From the NCBI GenBank assembly GCA_045633565.1, contig JAZQYO010000030.1, positions 82,205 through 146,204 of the forward strand: a DNA stretch of 64,000 bases, read 5' to 3'. The first letter of the stretch is position 1; every line of letters starts with the position of its first letter. The DNA comes from RGIG7450 sp045633565 (GTDB taxonomy: Bacteria; Bacillota; Clostridia; RUG12999). The translations under genes were made by a program, and so were the position numbers. Below the pieces are notes generated by a model. It ran no database searches, was not told the DNA's origin, and saw only the letters and a program-made list of their open reading frames with translations. Shown here piece by piece: positions 43,298 to 51,914 of this stretch.

Positions 43298-43858
43298 ATG
43301 AACGTATATGATTTTGATGAAACGATATATCATGGTGACAGCACAAGGGACTTTTATTTTTTCTGTTTGAAAAACTACCCGCAGGTTGCAAAATACCTGC
43401 CCATGCAAGGATGGTATGCGATATGGTTTGGACTGAAAGTTATGCCTAAAACACAGTTTAAGGAGAAATTCTACAGCTTTTTAAAAACCATACCTGATAT
43501 TGACGGTGCAGTAGAAGTTTTCTGGCGGTCGCATGAAAAGAATCTAAAAGAGTGGTACATAGCACAGAAAAAAGATGACGACCTTATAATCTCGGCATCA
43601 CCTGAGTTTTTACTTGCGCCGATATGTGGTAAGCTTGGAATAAAAGTTATTGCCTCAAGGGTGGATAAAAAAAGTGGCAAAACAGAGGGCGAAAACTGCT
43701 GGGGCGAGGAAAAGGTAAAACGGTTTAATGCCGCGGGTGGCGGAGAAATAGATGAGTTTTATTCCGACTCTTACTCGGACACACCACTGGCGCTTTTGGC
43801 TAAAAAGGCTTTCCTTGTAAAAGGAGATAAAATTATCGATTTTGATAAAAAAATTTAA
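43298..43858 (+). CDS. HAD-superfamily phosphatase (HAD-IB-like)
   Basis: A 186-residue haloacid-dehalogenase-like phosphatase. Motif I is DFDETIYHGD (residues 5-14, nucleophile Asp5), motif II is ISAS near 98, the motif III lysine lies near 140, and motif IV is YSDSYSD near 154. The class IB cap (residues 20-90) resembles phosphoserine or lipid-phosphate phosphatases. It lies 7 nt after the SGNH gene. With gpsA upstream a role in glycerolipid metabolism is conceivable but unproven. Confidence 0.8.
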   Translation: MNVYDFDETIYHGDSTRDFYFFCLKNYPQVAKYLPMQGWYAIWFGLKVMPKTQFKEKFYSFLKTIPDIDGAVEVFWRSHEKNLKEWYIAQKKDDDLIISASPEFLLAPICGKLGIKVIASRVDKKSGKTEGENCWGEEKVKRFNAAGGGEIDEFYSDSYSDTPLALLAKKAFLVKGDKIIDFDKKI

Positions 43859-43865
43859 AATATTG

Positions 43866-43895
43866 TTTACATAGCAAGTTTGTATATGATATAAT
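43866..43895 (+). promoter_or_regulatory. promoter of murA2-walJ
   Basis: -35 TTTACA (43866-43871), 18-bp spacer, -10 TATAAT (43890-43895). Confidence 0.75.
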
Positions 43896-43927
43896 GTCTT
43901 TAAGAATAATTATTTGGAGTGAGATTG

Positions 43928-45181
43928 TTGGAAGCTTTTAAAATAAAAGGCGGCAACAAACTGCATGGAACAGTTCACATCAGCGGAGCGAAAAATGCTG
44001 CCGTTGCGATTGTTCCTGCGTCGATTTTAATAAACGGCGTTTGCAGAATAGAAAATTTGCCTAACATACAGGATGTAAATTATATCCTTGAAATTCTCAG
44101 CAAATTAGGCTCAAAAGTTAACCGCATAGATGATCACACGGTTGAGATAGACAATACTAATATAAACACTTATAAAGCCACTGACGAGATTGTTCAGCGA
44201 ATGAGAGCGTCTTATTATCTTGTGGGTGCACTGCTCGGCAGATTCAAAAGAGCGGATGTAAGCCTGCCCGGCGGTTGCAACTTTGGTGAAAGACCGATAG
44301 ATTTGCACATAAAAGGATTCAGATTGCTTGGTGCTGAAGTGAATGTGAGTGACAGCTTTGAGGCTCACGCACAGAGACTCATCGGAACAAGTGTATATCT
44401 CGACCAGGTCAGCGTGGGTGCTACCATGAACATTATGATAGCTGCAGTTATGGCTGAGGGAACGACAACCATTGAAAATGCGGCTAAAGAACCGCACATT
44501 GTTGACGTTGCAAACTTTCTAAATTCCATGGGTGCAGACATCAAAGGTGCAGGTACCGATACAATTAAAATCCGTGGTGTAAAAGAGTTGCACGGCGGCA
44601 CATATTCGCTTATACCCGACCAGATAGAGGTTGGTACATTTATGATGGCGTCTGTTATAACCGGCGGTGATGTTACGGTAGACGGCGTTATCCCAAAACA
44701 CATGGAAGCCATTGTTGCCAAGCTTATTGAGATGGGTGCACAGGTTATTGAAGATGATGAAAGCATCCGGGTTATCGGCCCGGAACATATAAAACATACT
44801 AATGTGAAGACAATGCCTTATCCGGGTTTTCCAACAGATTTGCAGCCCCTTATTGTGGCACTGCTTGCACTTGGTGTGGGAACAAGCATTGTGAACGAAA
44901 ACGTCTGGGAAAACAGATTCCAGTATGTGGACGAGCTCAGAAGACTGGGTGCAAATATCATTGTAACCGGTCGTACTGCTGTTATTCAGGGCGTTCCTGC
45001 CTTTGAGGGTTCAAAGGTTAAGGCAACCGACCTGCGTGCAGGTGCGGCAATGGTAATTTCAGCGCTTGCGGCAAAAGGTGAAACAATTGTTCATGATATA
45101 AAATATATTGACAGGGGCTATGAATATTTTGAGCATAAGCTCAGAAGCCTTGGTGCTGATATTGAGAGGGTAGAGGTGTAG
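43928..45181 (+). CDS. murA2: UDP-N-acetylglucosamine 1-carboxyvinyltransferase (MurA, copy 2)
   Basis: A 417-residue second MurA. It has IKGGNKLHGTVHISGAKNAA at the start, the active-site loop LPGGCNFGERPIDLHIKG with the catalytic cysteine, and YPGFPTDLQP near the end. It differs widely from copy 1 in the dcw cluster, so it is an old paralogue (MurZ/MurA2 type), not a recent duplicate. The start is probably TTG at 43928, 8 nt after GGAG. It has its own promoter, allowing separate control. walJ follows 1 nt downstream. Confidence 0.93.
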   Translation: MEAFKIKGGNKLHGTVHISGAKNAAVAIVPASILINGVCRIENLPNIQDVNYILEILSKLGSKVNRIDDHTVEIDNTNINTYKATDEIVQRMRASYYLVGALLGRFKRADVSLPGGCNFGERPIDLHIKGFRLLGAEVNVSDSFEAHAQRLIGTSVYLDQVSVGATMNIMIAAVMAEGTTTIENAAKEPHIVDVANFLNSMGADIKGAGTDTIKIRGVKELHGGTYSLIPDQIEVGTFMMASVITGGDVTVDGVIPKHMEAIVAKLIEMGAQVIEDDESIRVIGPEHIKHTNVKTMPYPGFPTDLQPLIVALLALGVGTSIVNENVWENRFQYVDELRRLGANIIVTGRTAVIQGVPAFEGSKVKATDLRAGAAMVISALAAKGETIVHDIKYIDRGYEYFEHKLRSLGADIERVEV

Positions 45182-45182
45182 T

Positions 45183-45950
45183 ATGACGCGTTTTTGTTCG
45201 CTTGTCAGCGGCAGTAGCGGCAATGCACTTTACCTGGAACATAAAAATACAAAAATTCTGATAGACTGCGGCATAAGCTGTGCCAGAATTTGTGAGGCAC
45301 TTAAATCAATAAGTGTAAATCCTGCGGAAATTGATGGCATTGTGGTGACTCACGAACACAGTGACCATGTCAGCGGCGTCAGGGTTTTTTCAAACAAATT
45401 CGGCTGCAAGGTATATGCTGGCGAAAAAACTCTTGAAAATATTTCATCTTTTGAGCCTGTTGTAGTAAACGCAGAAAAAAGCTTCTGTATAGGTGAAATT
45501 GAGGTTATGCCGTTTGATATTCCGCATGATGCGGCTCAGCCTTTTGGGTACACATTTATGCTGGGAAAAACAAAGCTTTCCGTTGCGACTGATATGGGCA
45601 GGATTGATGCTCATGTAGCAGAGAAAGTCCGTGGCAGTGAGTTTGTATTTCTCGAATCAAACCACGATATAAATATGCTTCTTGAGGGGCCTTATCCCTA
45701 TTATCTCAAAGAGAGAATAAGGGGGAGCGAGGGGCATCTGTCAAACGAGCAGTGCGCATCCCTTGCGACGGCACTTGCCCGGACGGGAACAAAGAGAATT
45801 GTCCTGGGGCACTTGAGCAACACAAATAACACGCCCGAACTTGCACTGAAGACAGTGTCAGATGCACTTTCATGCGAAGGCTTTAAACCGGGAGATGTTT
45901 TGCTTGACGTTGCAAAAAGACATTCTGTAAGTAAAATTTATAAACTTTAA
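45183..45950 (+). CDS. walJ: MBL-fold hydrolase WalJ (YycJ)
   Basis: A 255-residue metallo-beta-lactamase-fold protein. The zinc motif is THEHSDH near 57-63, with later histidines and the metal Asp in ATDMGR, SNHD and LGHLSN. It matches WalJ/YycJ, a nuclease-like protein linked to cell division and wall control in Bacillota, usually downstream of walRK. Those genes are absent here; it instead follows murA2, keeping a wall-related context. Confidence 0.88.
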   Translation: MTRFCSLVSGSSGNALYLEHKNTKILIDCGISCARICEALKSISVNPAEIDGIVVTHEHSDHVSGVRVFSNKFGCKVYAGEKTLENISSFEPVVVNAEKSFCIGEIEVMPFDIPHDAAQPFGYTFMLGKTKLSVATDMGRIDAHVAEKVRGSEFVFLESNHDINMLLEGPYPYYLKERIRGSEGHLSNEQCASLATALARTGTKRIVLGHLSNTNNTPELALKTVSDALSCEGFKPGDVLLDVAKRHSVSKIYKL

Positions 45951-45951
45951 T

Positions 45952-45980
45952 AAAATCCGCTTAAAAGCGGATTTTTTTTA
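45952..45980 (+). terminator. rho-independent terminator of murA2-walJ
   Basis: AAATCCGCTT and AAGCGGATTT form the stem around a short A loop, followed by a long T-run. Confidence 0.9.
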
Positions 45981-46009
45981 TTGAAATAAAAGGTAAACCG
46001 TGATAAAAT
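45981..46009 (+). promoter_or_regulatory. promoter of the DUF436 gene
   Basis: -35 TTGAAA (45981-45986), 17-bp spacer, -10 TAAAAT (46004-46009). Confidence 0.65.
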
Positions 46010-46079
46010 AAATATATACAGACTTTTTCTGCCGGCAAAACTTTACTTGCTGCAGAAAAATATAAAGAGGTAATAAACT

Positions 46080-46619
46080 ATGAGTTTATATGAAGAATGC
46101 AAAAAATTAACAGAGGAACTGGTGGAAAAAGCCGCACTTAAAAAGGGCGATATAGTTGTTGTCGGCTGCTCAACCAGTGAAGTTTTAGGCAACAAAATCG
46201 GGACAAATTCAAGTCCCGATACTGCAAAAATTCTTTTTGAGAGTATTTATGGCGTTCTTAAAGAAAAAGGGATATATCTTGCGGCACAGTGCTGTGAACA
46301 TCTTAACCGTGCAATTATAATTGAAAAAGAGGCGGTGCCCTCCTGTGAGCAGGTAAATGTAGTCCCTGTCCCAAAAGCAGGCGGCTCTTTTGCAACCCAG
46401 GCGTACGCACATTTTGAAAATCCCGTTGCAGTTGAAGAAATTAAGGCTGATGCAGGAATAGATATAGGATCAACCTTAATAGGTATGCATCTTAAAAAAG
46501 TTGCCGTTCCCCTGAGACTTGAAGTCAAAACAATTGGTGAAGCCCCTGTTACAGCCGCAAGAACAAGACCAAAATTTATCGGCGGCTCAAGAGCAAATTA
46601 CGACGAAAACCTATATTAA
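46080..46619 (+). CDS. DUF436 / TIGR01440 family protein (YwlG)
   Basis: A 179-residue protein of the YwlG family. Features are GDIVVVGCSTSEVLG near 22-36, QCCEHLNRA near 75-83, the VPVPKAGGSFAT segment, and the C-terminal RTRPKFIGGSRANYD. Cysteines and histidine in QCCEH could form a metal or catalytic site. The family is widespread in Bacillota but its role is unknown to me. AAAGAGG precedes the ATG. Confidence 0.85.
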   Translation: MSLYEECKKLTEELVEKAALKKGDIVVVGCSTSEVLGNKIGTNSSPDTAKILFESIYGVLKEKGIYLAAQCCEHLNRAIIIEKEAVPSCEQVNVVPVPKAGGSFATQAYAHFENPVAVEEIKADAGIDIGSTLIGMHLKKVAVPLRLEVKTIGEAPVTAARTRPKFIGGSRANYDENLY

Positions 46620-46651
46620 AAAACAGGACGAATTATTATATTTTTAATCCT

Positions 46652-46675
46652 GTGTTGACACGAGTAAGTTAACAC
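46652..46675. repeat. inverted repeat upstream of cca
   Basis: GTGTTGAC (46652-46659) and GTTAACAC (46668-46675) are complementary at 7 of 8 positions, separated by 8 nt. It ends just before the ribosome binding site of cca, so it could be an operator or an RNA stem affecting translation start. Confidence 0.45.
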
Positions 46676-46694
46676 TATAAAGGAGGGGCTGAAA

Positions 46695-48026
46695 ATGAGG
46701 CTGCCGGAAAATATTTTAAAAGCTATTAACATACTCTCGGGCAGCGGATTTGAGGCCTTTGTTGTGGGTGGATGTGTCCGTGATATGATTATGGGCAAAG
46801 TCCCTGACGATTATGATATCACGACAAACGCTCTGCCCGGGCAGACGGTAGAATGTTTTAAAGATTATAAGGTTATTGAAACAGGAATTAAACACGGTAC
46901 TGTAACTGTTGTGATTGATGGGGAAAACATTGAAATCACAACCTATCGTGTGGATGGGGAATATCTTGACAACCGCAGACCGGAAAATGTCCGGTTTACA
47001 GGCTCGCTGGAGGAAGATTTAAAGAGGCGGGATTTTACAATGAACGCCATTGCCTACAGTCCCGACAAAGGAATTATTGACCCGCTTGGCGGTGAGCAGG
47101 ACATAAAAAATGGACTTATTCGTTGTGTAGGCGACCCAGACAAACGATTTAACGAGGACGGGCTCAGAATTCTTCGGGCGCTCAGATTTTCTTCCCAGAC
47201 GGGGTTTTTAATTGACGGGGCGACTGACCAATCCATAAGGAAAAATAAAGACCTTATAAAAAATTTGTCGGCAGAACGGATATTCACCGAGCTGAAAAAA
47301 CTTTTGTGCGGAGAAAATGCACAAGGTATTATAAGGGAATATGTTGATGTTATAGGAGTCTTTATTCCTGAAATTCTGCCAATGGTAGCATTCCCGCAAA
47401 ACACCAAGTATCACTGTTATGATGTATTTGAACATACACTTAAAGCTCTTGAAAATAGTGAAAAGTCAGAAGTTATCAGACTTGCGGTGCTTTTGCACGA
47501 CATTGGCAAGCCAGAGGCTTTTACAACGGATGCCGACGGAACGGCACATTTTAAAGGGCATGCGCAAATTGGTGCAGAGATGGCAAAGAATATTTTTGCA
47601 CGTTTAAAATCGGACAATGATACAAAAAATATGGTTTGTAATTTGATAGCCGAGCACAGCATAAAAATAAGTGTGAATAAAACAGCAGTTAAAAAATACA
47701 TTTCCAAAAAGGGACTTGATTTTGTCAAACTGCTTCTCAAAGTAAAAAAAGCGGACAATTCCGCAAAGGCTCCCGAGTACTGCAATCCTGCAGAGCTTGA
47801 CCTGGCAGAAAAATTGATAAAAGAAATTGAAAAAAGCGGCTTTCCGCTTTTTATCAGTGACCTTGAGGTAACAGGAAGTGACCTTATTGAGCTTGGAATA
47901 TCCGGAAAAAAGATAGGGGAAACCCTTGCGTCACTGCTTGAACTTGTTATTGAAGGTAAACTGCAAAACACAAAAGAAGTTCTTACCCGAAAGGCAAAGG
48001 AGATGGTGAGAAATGAAAATGACTGA
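46695..48026 (+). CDS. cca: CCA tRNA nucleotidyltransferase with HD domain
   Basis: A 443-residue enzyme of class II nucleotidyltransferases that builds or repairs the tRNA CCA end. FVVGGCVRDM near 20-29, the DYDITTN metal motif near 38-44, the RRDFTMNAIAY motif near 110, and the ERIFTEL region are present. An HD domain (HDIGKPE near 256) adds possible phosphohydrolase activity. The tRNA genes in this window already encode CCA, so the main role is repair. GGAGGGG precedes the ATG. Its end overlaps the ABC transporter gene by 14 nt. Confidence 0.94.
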   Translation: MRLPENILKAINILSGSGFEAFVVGGCVRDMIMGKVPDDYDITTNALPGQTVECFKDYKVIETGIKHGTVTVVIDGENIEITTYRVDGEYLDNRRPENVRFTGSLEEDLKRRDFTMNAIAYSPDKGIIDPLGGEQDIKNGLIRCVGDPDKRFNEDGLRILRALRFSSQTGFLIDGATDQSIRKNKDLIKNLSAERIFTELKKLLCGENAQGIIREYVDVIGVFIPEILPMVAFPQNTKYHCYDVFEHTLKALENSEKSEVIRLAVLLHDIGKPEAFTTDADGTAHFKGHAQIGAEMAKNIFARLKSDNDTKNMVCNLIAEHSIKISVNKTAVKKYISKKGLDFVKLLLKVKKADNSAKAPEYCNPAELDLAEKLIKEIEKSGFPLFISDLEVTGSDLIELGISGKKIGETLASLLELVIEGKLQNTKEVLTRKAKEMVRNEND

Positions 48027-49761
48027 TAAAAAAGGCATGGACCTTTTTTATAAATATTATAAACCATACATAAAAATAATAATTTTAGACCTGATTTGTG
48101 CTATGCTCACCACCGTTTGTGAACTTGTATTTCCTATGATAGTACGCTATATAACAGACACAGCACTCACAGGGGCGCAGGAGCTGATGCTATCGGCCGT
48201 TTTGCGGATGGGTGGGGTTTATCTGTTTCTGAGAATGGTGGACGTGGCAGCAAACTATTATATGTCCAACACAGGTCATGTTATGGGGGTGCGGATGGAA
48301 ACGGACATGCGCCGTGATATGTTCGACCATCTGCAAAAGCTTTCATTCAGTTATTATGATGAAGCAAAAGTCGGTCAGATTATGTCACGGATTACAAACG
48401 ATTTGTTTGATATAACTGAGTTTGCACACCATTTCCCCGAGGAAATGTTTATTGCGGGGATTAAAATTATCGGTTCGTTTATTATCCTTGCGAGAATTAA
48501 TGTTTTACTTACGGTTGCGCTTTTTGTGCTGCTGCCGCTTATGCTTGTGGGCAGAGTTTTCTTCCGCAGAAAGATGCAGAAAGCATTTAAAGAACAAAGA
48601 CAACAGATTGGCGAGCTTAATGCCGAGGTGGAGGACAGTCTGCTTGGCATCCGTGTGGTAAAAAGTTTTGCCAATGAAGATATTGAAATTGAAAAGTTCA
48701 GAAAAAGCAATGTAGAATTTCTTTCAAAAAAGAAAAATGCCTATAAATATATGGCACTTTTCCATTCAAGCACAAGACTTTTTGACGGTATAATGTATAT
48801 TGCTGTTATAGTTGTCGGCGCACTTTTTGTAATAAATAAGGCGATAACTGCCGGTGACCTTGTAGCCTATGTTTTATATATACAGACGCTTATTGCATCT
48901 GTCAGAACCATTATTATGTTCACAGAACAGTTCGAGCGTGGGCGGACAGGCATTGAACGGTTTGCCGAAATAATGAACAAGCCGGTGGACATAGACGATT
49001 TACCGGGTGCAGTAGATATTGAAAATGTTGAGGGCAACATTACCTTTAATAATATCAGCTTTAAATATGCTGATAATTTAGGAGAGGTTTTGTCTCACAT
49101 TAACATTGATATCAAAAAAGGCGAGAATGTTGCCATTGTTGGCCCGTCAGGCGGTGGGAAAACCACGCTTTGCAACCTTATTCCGAGATTTTATGAGCTG
49201 ACTGACGGTGAAATTTTACTTGACGGAAAAAACATCAGAGAAATCACGCTTAAATCACTCCGTGAAAATATAGGTATTGTTCAGCAGGATGTTTATATGT
49301 TCAGCGGAACGGTGTTTGACAATATTTCTTACGGTAACCCCGGTGCAACCCTTGAAGAAGTTAAAGAGGCGGCAAAAGCGGCAGGTGCACATGAGTTTAT
49401 AATGGCGCTCAAGGACGGATATGACACCTATGTAGGTGAAAGGGGTGTCAAGCTTTCGGGCGGTCAGAAACAGCGCATTTCCATTGCCAGACTTTTCCTT
49501 AAAAACCCGCCTGTGCTCATTTTGGACGAAGCTACAAGTGCTCTTGACAATGAAAATGAGCTTATTGTTCAGAAATCCCTTGAAAAGCTTTCAAGCGGCA
49601 GAACAACCTTCACAATTGCTCACAGGCTTACCACAATTCGTAATGCAACGAGAATTTTAGTGCTGACCGATGAGGGCATTGTTGAAGAAGGCTCACATAA
49701 AGAGCTTATAGAAAAGGGCGGCGAGTATGCAAAGCTTTATCAATTATATACAGATAGATAA
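48013..49761 (+). CDS. ABC exporter, fused membrane and ATPase domains
   Basis: A 582-residue half-transporter of the MsbA/BmrA/multidrug type. Residues about 1-310 contain six membrane helices. The ATPase domain (about 335-582) has Walker A GPSGGGKTTL near 376-385, the signature KLSGGQKQR near 480, and Walker B VLILDEATSALD near 503. It should act as a homodimer, exporting a lipid, drug or peptide; the substrate is unknown. It overlaps cca. Confidence 0.92.
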   Translation: MKMTDKKGMDLFYKYYKPYIKIIILDLICAMLTTVCELVFPMIVRYITDTALTGAQELMLSAVLRMGGVYLFLRMVDVAANYYMSNTGHVMGVRMETDMRRDMFDHLQKLSFSYYDEAKVGQIMSRITNDLFDITEFAHHFPEEMFIAGIKIIGSFIILARINVLLTVALFVLLPLMLVGRVFFRRKMQKAFKEQRQQIGELNAEVEDSLLGIRVVKSFANEDIEIEKFRKSNVEFLSKKKNAYKYMALFHSSTRLFDGIMYIAVIVVGALFVINKAITAGDLVAYVLYIQTLIASVRTIIMFTEQFERGRTGIERFAEIMNKPVDIDDLPGAVDIENVEGNITFNNISFKYADNLGEVLSHINIDIKKGENVAIVGPSGGGKTTLCNLIPRFYELTDGEILLDGKNIREITLKSLRENIGIVQQDVYMFSGTVFDNISYGNPGATLEEVKEAAKAAGAHEFIMALKDGYDTYVGERGVKLSGGQKQRISIARLFLKNPPVLILDEATSALDNENELIVQKSLEKLSSGRTTFTIAHRLTTIRNATRILVLTDEGIVEEGSHKELIEKGGEYAKLYQLYTDR

Positions 49762-49800
49762 AAAAATTCCCCCAACCGTTCGGTTGGGGGATGAAATTTT
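49762..49800 (-). terminator. terminator, strongest for yebC
   Basis: CCCCCAACCG (49769-49778) pairs with CGGTTGGGGG (49781-49790). On minus it is followed by AATTTTTTT; on plus by a later T-tract. It probably serves both convergent transcripts. Confidence 0.8.
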
Positions 49801-49830
49801 TATTATATCGCGCACTAAAGGCATCAGCCA

Positions 49831-50562
49831 CTAGTCGTCCATTTCCCAGTTGTGATATACATTCTGTACATCGTCATTATCTTCAAGCATATCGAGGAGT
49901 TTGTTCATCATTTTGATGTCCTCTTCATCGGTAAGTTTGATGTAGTTCTGGGGAACCATTGTTATTTCCGCAGATGTAAATGTGTATTTGTCAACAAGAG
50001 CATCGTGAACCAGTGAGAAATCTTCCGGTGCGGTTACAATTTCAAAATAACCTTCTTCGGGAGCAAAATCTTCAGCACCTGCTTCAAGAGCATCTGTCAT
50101 AACAGTTTCCTCGTCAAGGTCGCCATCTTCGTTGCCGATTATGATGACACCTTTGCGGTCAAACATCCAGGATACACAACCTGTTGCACCAAGATTACCG
50201 CCAAATTTGTCAAAATAATGCTTCATATCGCCGCCGGTACGGTTACGGTTGTCGGTAAGAGATTCTACAATAACTGCAACACCTCTGGGACCGTAGCCTT
50301 CGTATGTGATATCTTCGTAGTTATTGGTATCGCCCTCGCCGGCTGCTTTTTTGATGCATCTCTGAATATTGTCGTTAGGCATATTAACGCTTCTTGCCTT
50401 TGCGATAACATCCTTAAGTTTGGAGTTTGATGCCGGATCGGGACCGCCCTGTTTTACAACAACAGAAATCTCTCTGCCGATTTTGGTAAAGATTTTGCCC
50501 TTCTGAGCATCTGTTTTTTCTTTTTTATGTTTAATATTTGACCATTTTGAATGTCCTGACAT
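49831..50562 (-). CDS. yebC: YebC/PmpR family protein
   Basis: A 243-residue protein of the YebC family, long called transcription regulators and now also linked to translation of proline-rich stretches. The N-terminal GHSKWSNIKHKKEKTDAQKGKIF, the middle GGDMKHYFDKFGGNLG, and the acidic C-terminal domain are diagnostic. It has its own consensus promoter and terminator. Confidence 0.93.
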   Translation of the reverse strand: MSGHSKWSNIKHKKEKTDAQKGKIFTKIGREISVVVKQGGPDPASNSKLKDVIAKARSVNMPNDNIQRCIKKAAGEGDTNNYEDITYEGYGPRGVAVIVESLTDNRNRTGGDMKHYFDKFGGNLGATGCVSWMFDRKGVIIIGNEDGDLDEETVMTDALEAGAEDFAPEEGYFEIVTAPEDFSLVHDALVDKYTFTSAEITMVPQNYIKLTDEEDIKMMNKLLDMLEDNDDVQNVYHNWEMDD

Positions 50563-50599
50563 TTTTTCAAAACCTTTCTGATTTGTAATACAACAATTT

Positions 50600-50628
50600 A
50601 TTATATAATTTCTCGCCCGCTATGTCAA
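50600..50628 (-). promoter_or_regulatory. consensus promoter of yebC
   Basis: On the minus strand: -35 TTGACA (plus 50623-50628), 17-bp spacer, -10 TATAAT (plus 50600-50605). It overlaps the last codons of the upstream gene. Confidence 0.88.
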
Positions 50629-51113
50629 GAGATTTTGTCAAAATACCTTGACGCAAAGGAAAAGCCAAAGCTTAAAAGTAAATCATAAGCTATTGCGGTA
50701 ATAAGTGCGGCGAGCCACATATAAACAAGGGGCATAGCCGTGAGCATAACTGCCCTGAATATGAAATAAAGACCGCAAATAAAAATGTTCATAAATATAA
50801 TTTTAACAATCCATTCTACTATGCGGGGGAATTTTTCGGCAAAAAATTTCACCAGGGGAATTGAGCCGAAAAATAACAGATATGAAATGGCATTTGCCTT
50901 GTCGGGCAGCAGGATAAAACATAATATGCAGGTAGCAGCATAAGACATAGTTCCATATATAATCCCGCTTTTTGATACTGTCAGCATAACAAGCAGCCCG
51001 ACAGCGTACTGAAAAGCGAGCGTGCCCGTCTGCACAAGTGATGCGATATACAAAAGTGCAAGTGACAGTGCGCAACTAATAGCTGCAAATGTCAGTTTTT
51101 TGGTATTTTTCAT
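50625..51113 (-). CDS. multi-pass membrane protein of unknown function
   Basis: A 162-residue protein with five or six hydrophobic segments (about 7-27, 32-47, 50-70, 75-92, 100-125, 128-155). The general look resembles small substrate-binding membrane components, but I see no motif that supports a name. Its ATG overlaps the tlyA stop (ATGA), so it is the third gene of the dxs-tlyA operon. Confidence 0.7.
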   Translation of the reverse strand: MKNTKKLTFAAISCALSLALLYIASLVQTGTLAFQYAVGLLVMLTVSKSGIIYGTMSYAATCILCFILLPDKANAISYLLFFGSIPLVKFFAEKFPRIVEWIVKIIFMNIFICGLYFIFRAVMLTAMPLVYMWLAALITAIAYDLLLSFGFSFASRYFDKIS

Positions 51114-51913
51114 GTATCCAGCACCTCGTGAGATTTGTTTACAAGGTCGGGAATAATATCCTTTAAAATGGTGTTTTCGGGTGATTGTGACAGTAAAATA
51201 AGATATTCAATATTTCCTTCGGGACCTCTTACGGGCGAAAAATCAATTCCGTGAGCGTAAAGACCAATGGAGTGAGCAAAATCATAGATATTTTCTATAA
51301 CTTCCTCATGTACCGATTTATCGCGCACAACGCCTTTTTTACCAACCTTTTCACGACCTGCCTCAAACTGTGGTTTAATAAGGCAAACCATCTGCCCGTC
51401 TGAAGTCAGGAAATTTTTAAGCACAGGCAGAACAAGCTTTAATGATATAAAAGAAAGGTCGGCAGAGATGAGGGAAACCTTTTCGGGAACCTGCTCATCT
51501 GTTAAATAGCGAATGTTTGTACGTTCAAGATTAACAACTCTTTTATCAGTACGAAGCTCCCATGCGAGCTGACCGTAGCCTACGTCTACAGAATAAACCT
51601 TAATTGCCCCGTTTTTTAGCATACAGTCGGTAAACCCGCCGGTGGATGCGCCTGCGTCCATACACACCTTGCCGGAAATGTCAAGCCCGAAGGAGTTTAC
51701 TGCCTTTTCAAGCTTTAGGCCGCCACGGCTTACATAAGGCATTTTTTTGCCACGCATTTCCACGGTATCTTCCTCAGAAACCAGGGCGCCTGCCTTGTCG
51801 GTTTTCTGATTGTTTACATATACAGTTCCTGCCATAATATAAGCTTTTGCCTTTTCACGGGAGGGGGCAAGTCCCTGCTCGGTTAAATATACATCAAGTC
51901 GGATTTTTTTCAT
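51110..51913 (-). CDS. tlyA: TlyA-family rRNA 2'-O-methyltransferase
   Basis: A 267-residue protein with an N-terminal S4 RNA-binding domain (about 1-60, RLDVYLTEQGLAPSREKAK) and an FtsJ-like methyltransferase (about 62-250, with MDAGASTGGFTD as the SAM site). In mycobacteria TlyA methylates 16S and 23S rRNA, and older annotation calls it hemolysin A. It follows dxs by 1 nt, a common clostridial arrangement. Confidence 0.92.
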   Translation of the reverse strand: MKKIRLDVYLTEQGLAPSREKAKAYIMAGTVYVNNQKTDKAGALVSEEDTVEMRGKKMPYVSRGGLKLEKAVNSFGLDISGKVCMDAGASTGGFTDCMLKNGAIKVYSVDVGYGQLAWELRTDKRVVNLERTNIRYLTDEQVPEKVSLISADLSFISLKLVLPVLKNFLTSDGQMVCLIKPQFEAGREKVGKKGVVRDKSVHEEVIENIYDFAHSIGLYAHGIDFSPVRGPEGNIEYLILLSQSPENTILKDIIPDLVNKSHEVLDT

Positions 51914-51914
51914 T

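Noticed and set aside
18629..45181. Two murA genes as a recent duplication
   Set aside because: The proteins differ throughout apart from motifs; this is the usual old MurA/MurZ pair of Bacillota.
46655..46681. Promoter TTGACA-15-TATAAA before cca
   Set aside because: The spacer is too short and the -10 overlaps the ribosome site, so transcription would start after it. The inverted repeat reading is kept instead.
47417..48067. 216-codon minus-strand ORF antisense to cca
   Set aside because: Shadow of cca; serine/phenylalanine-rich composition typical of antisense frames.
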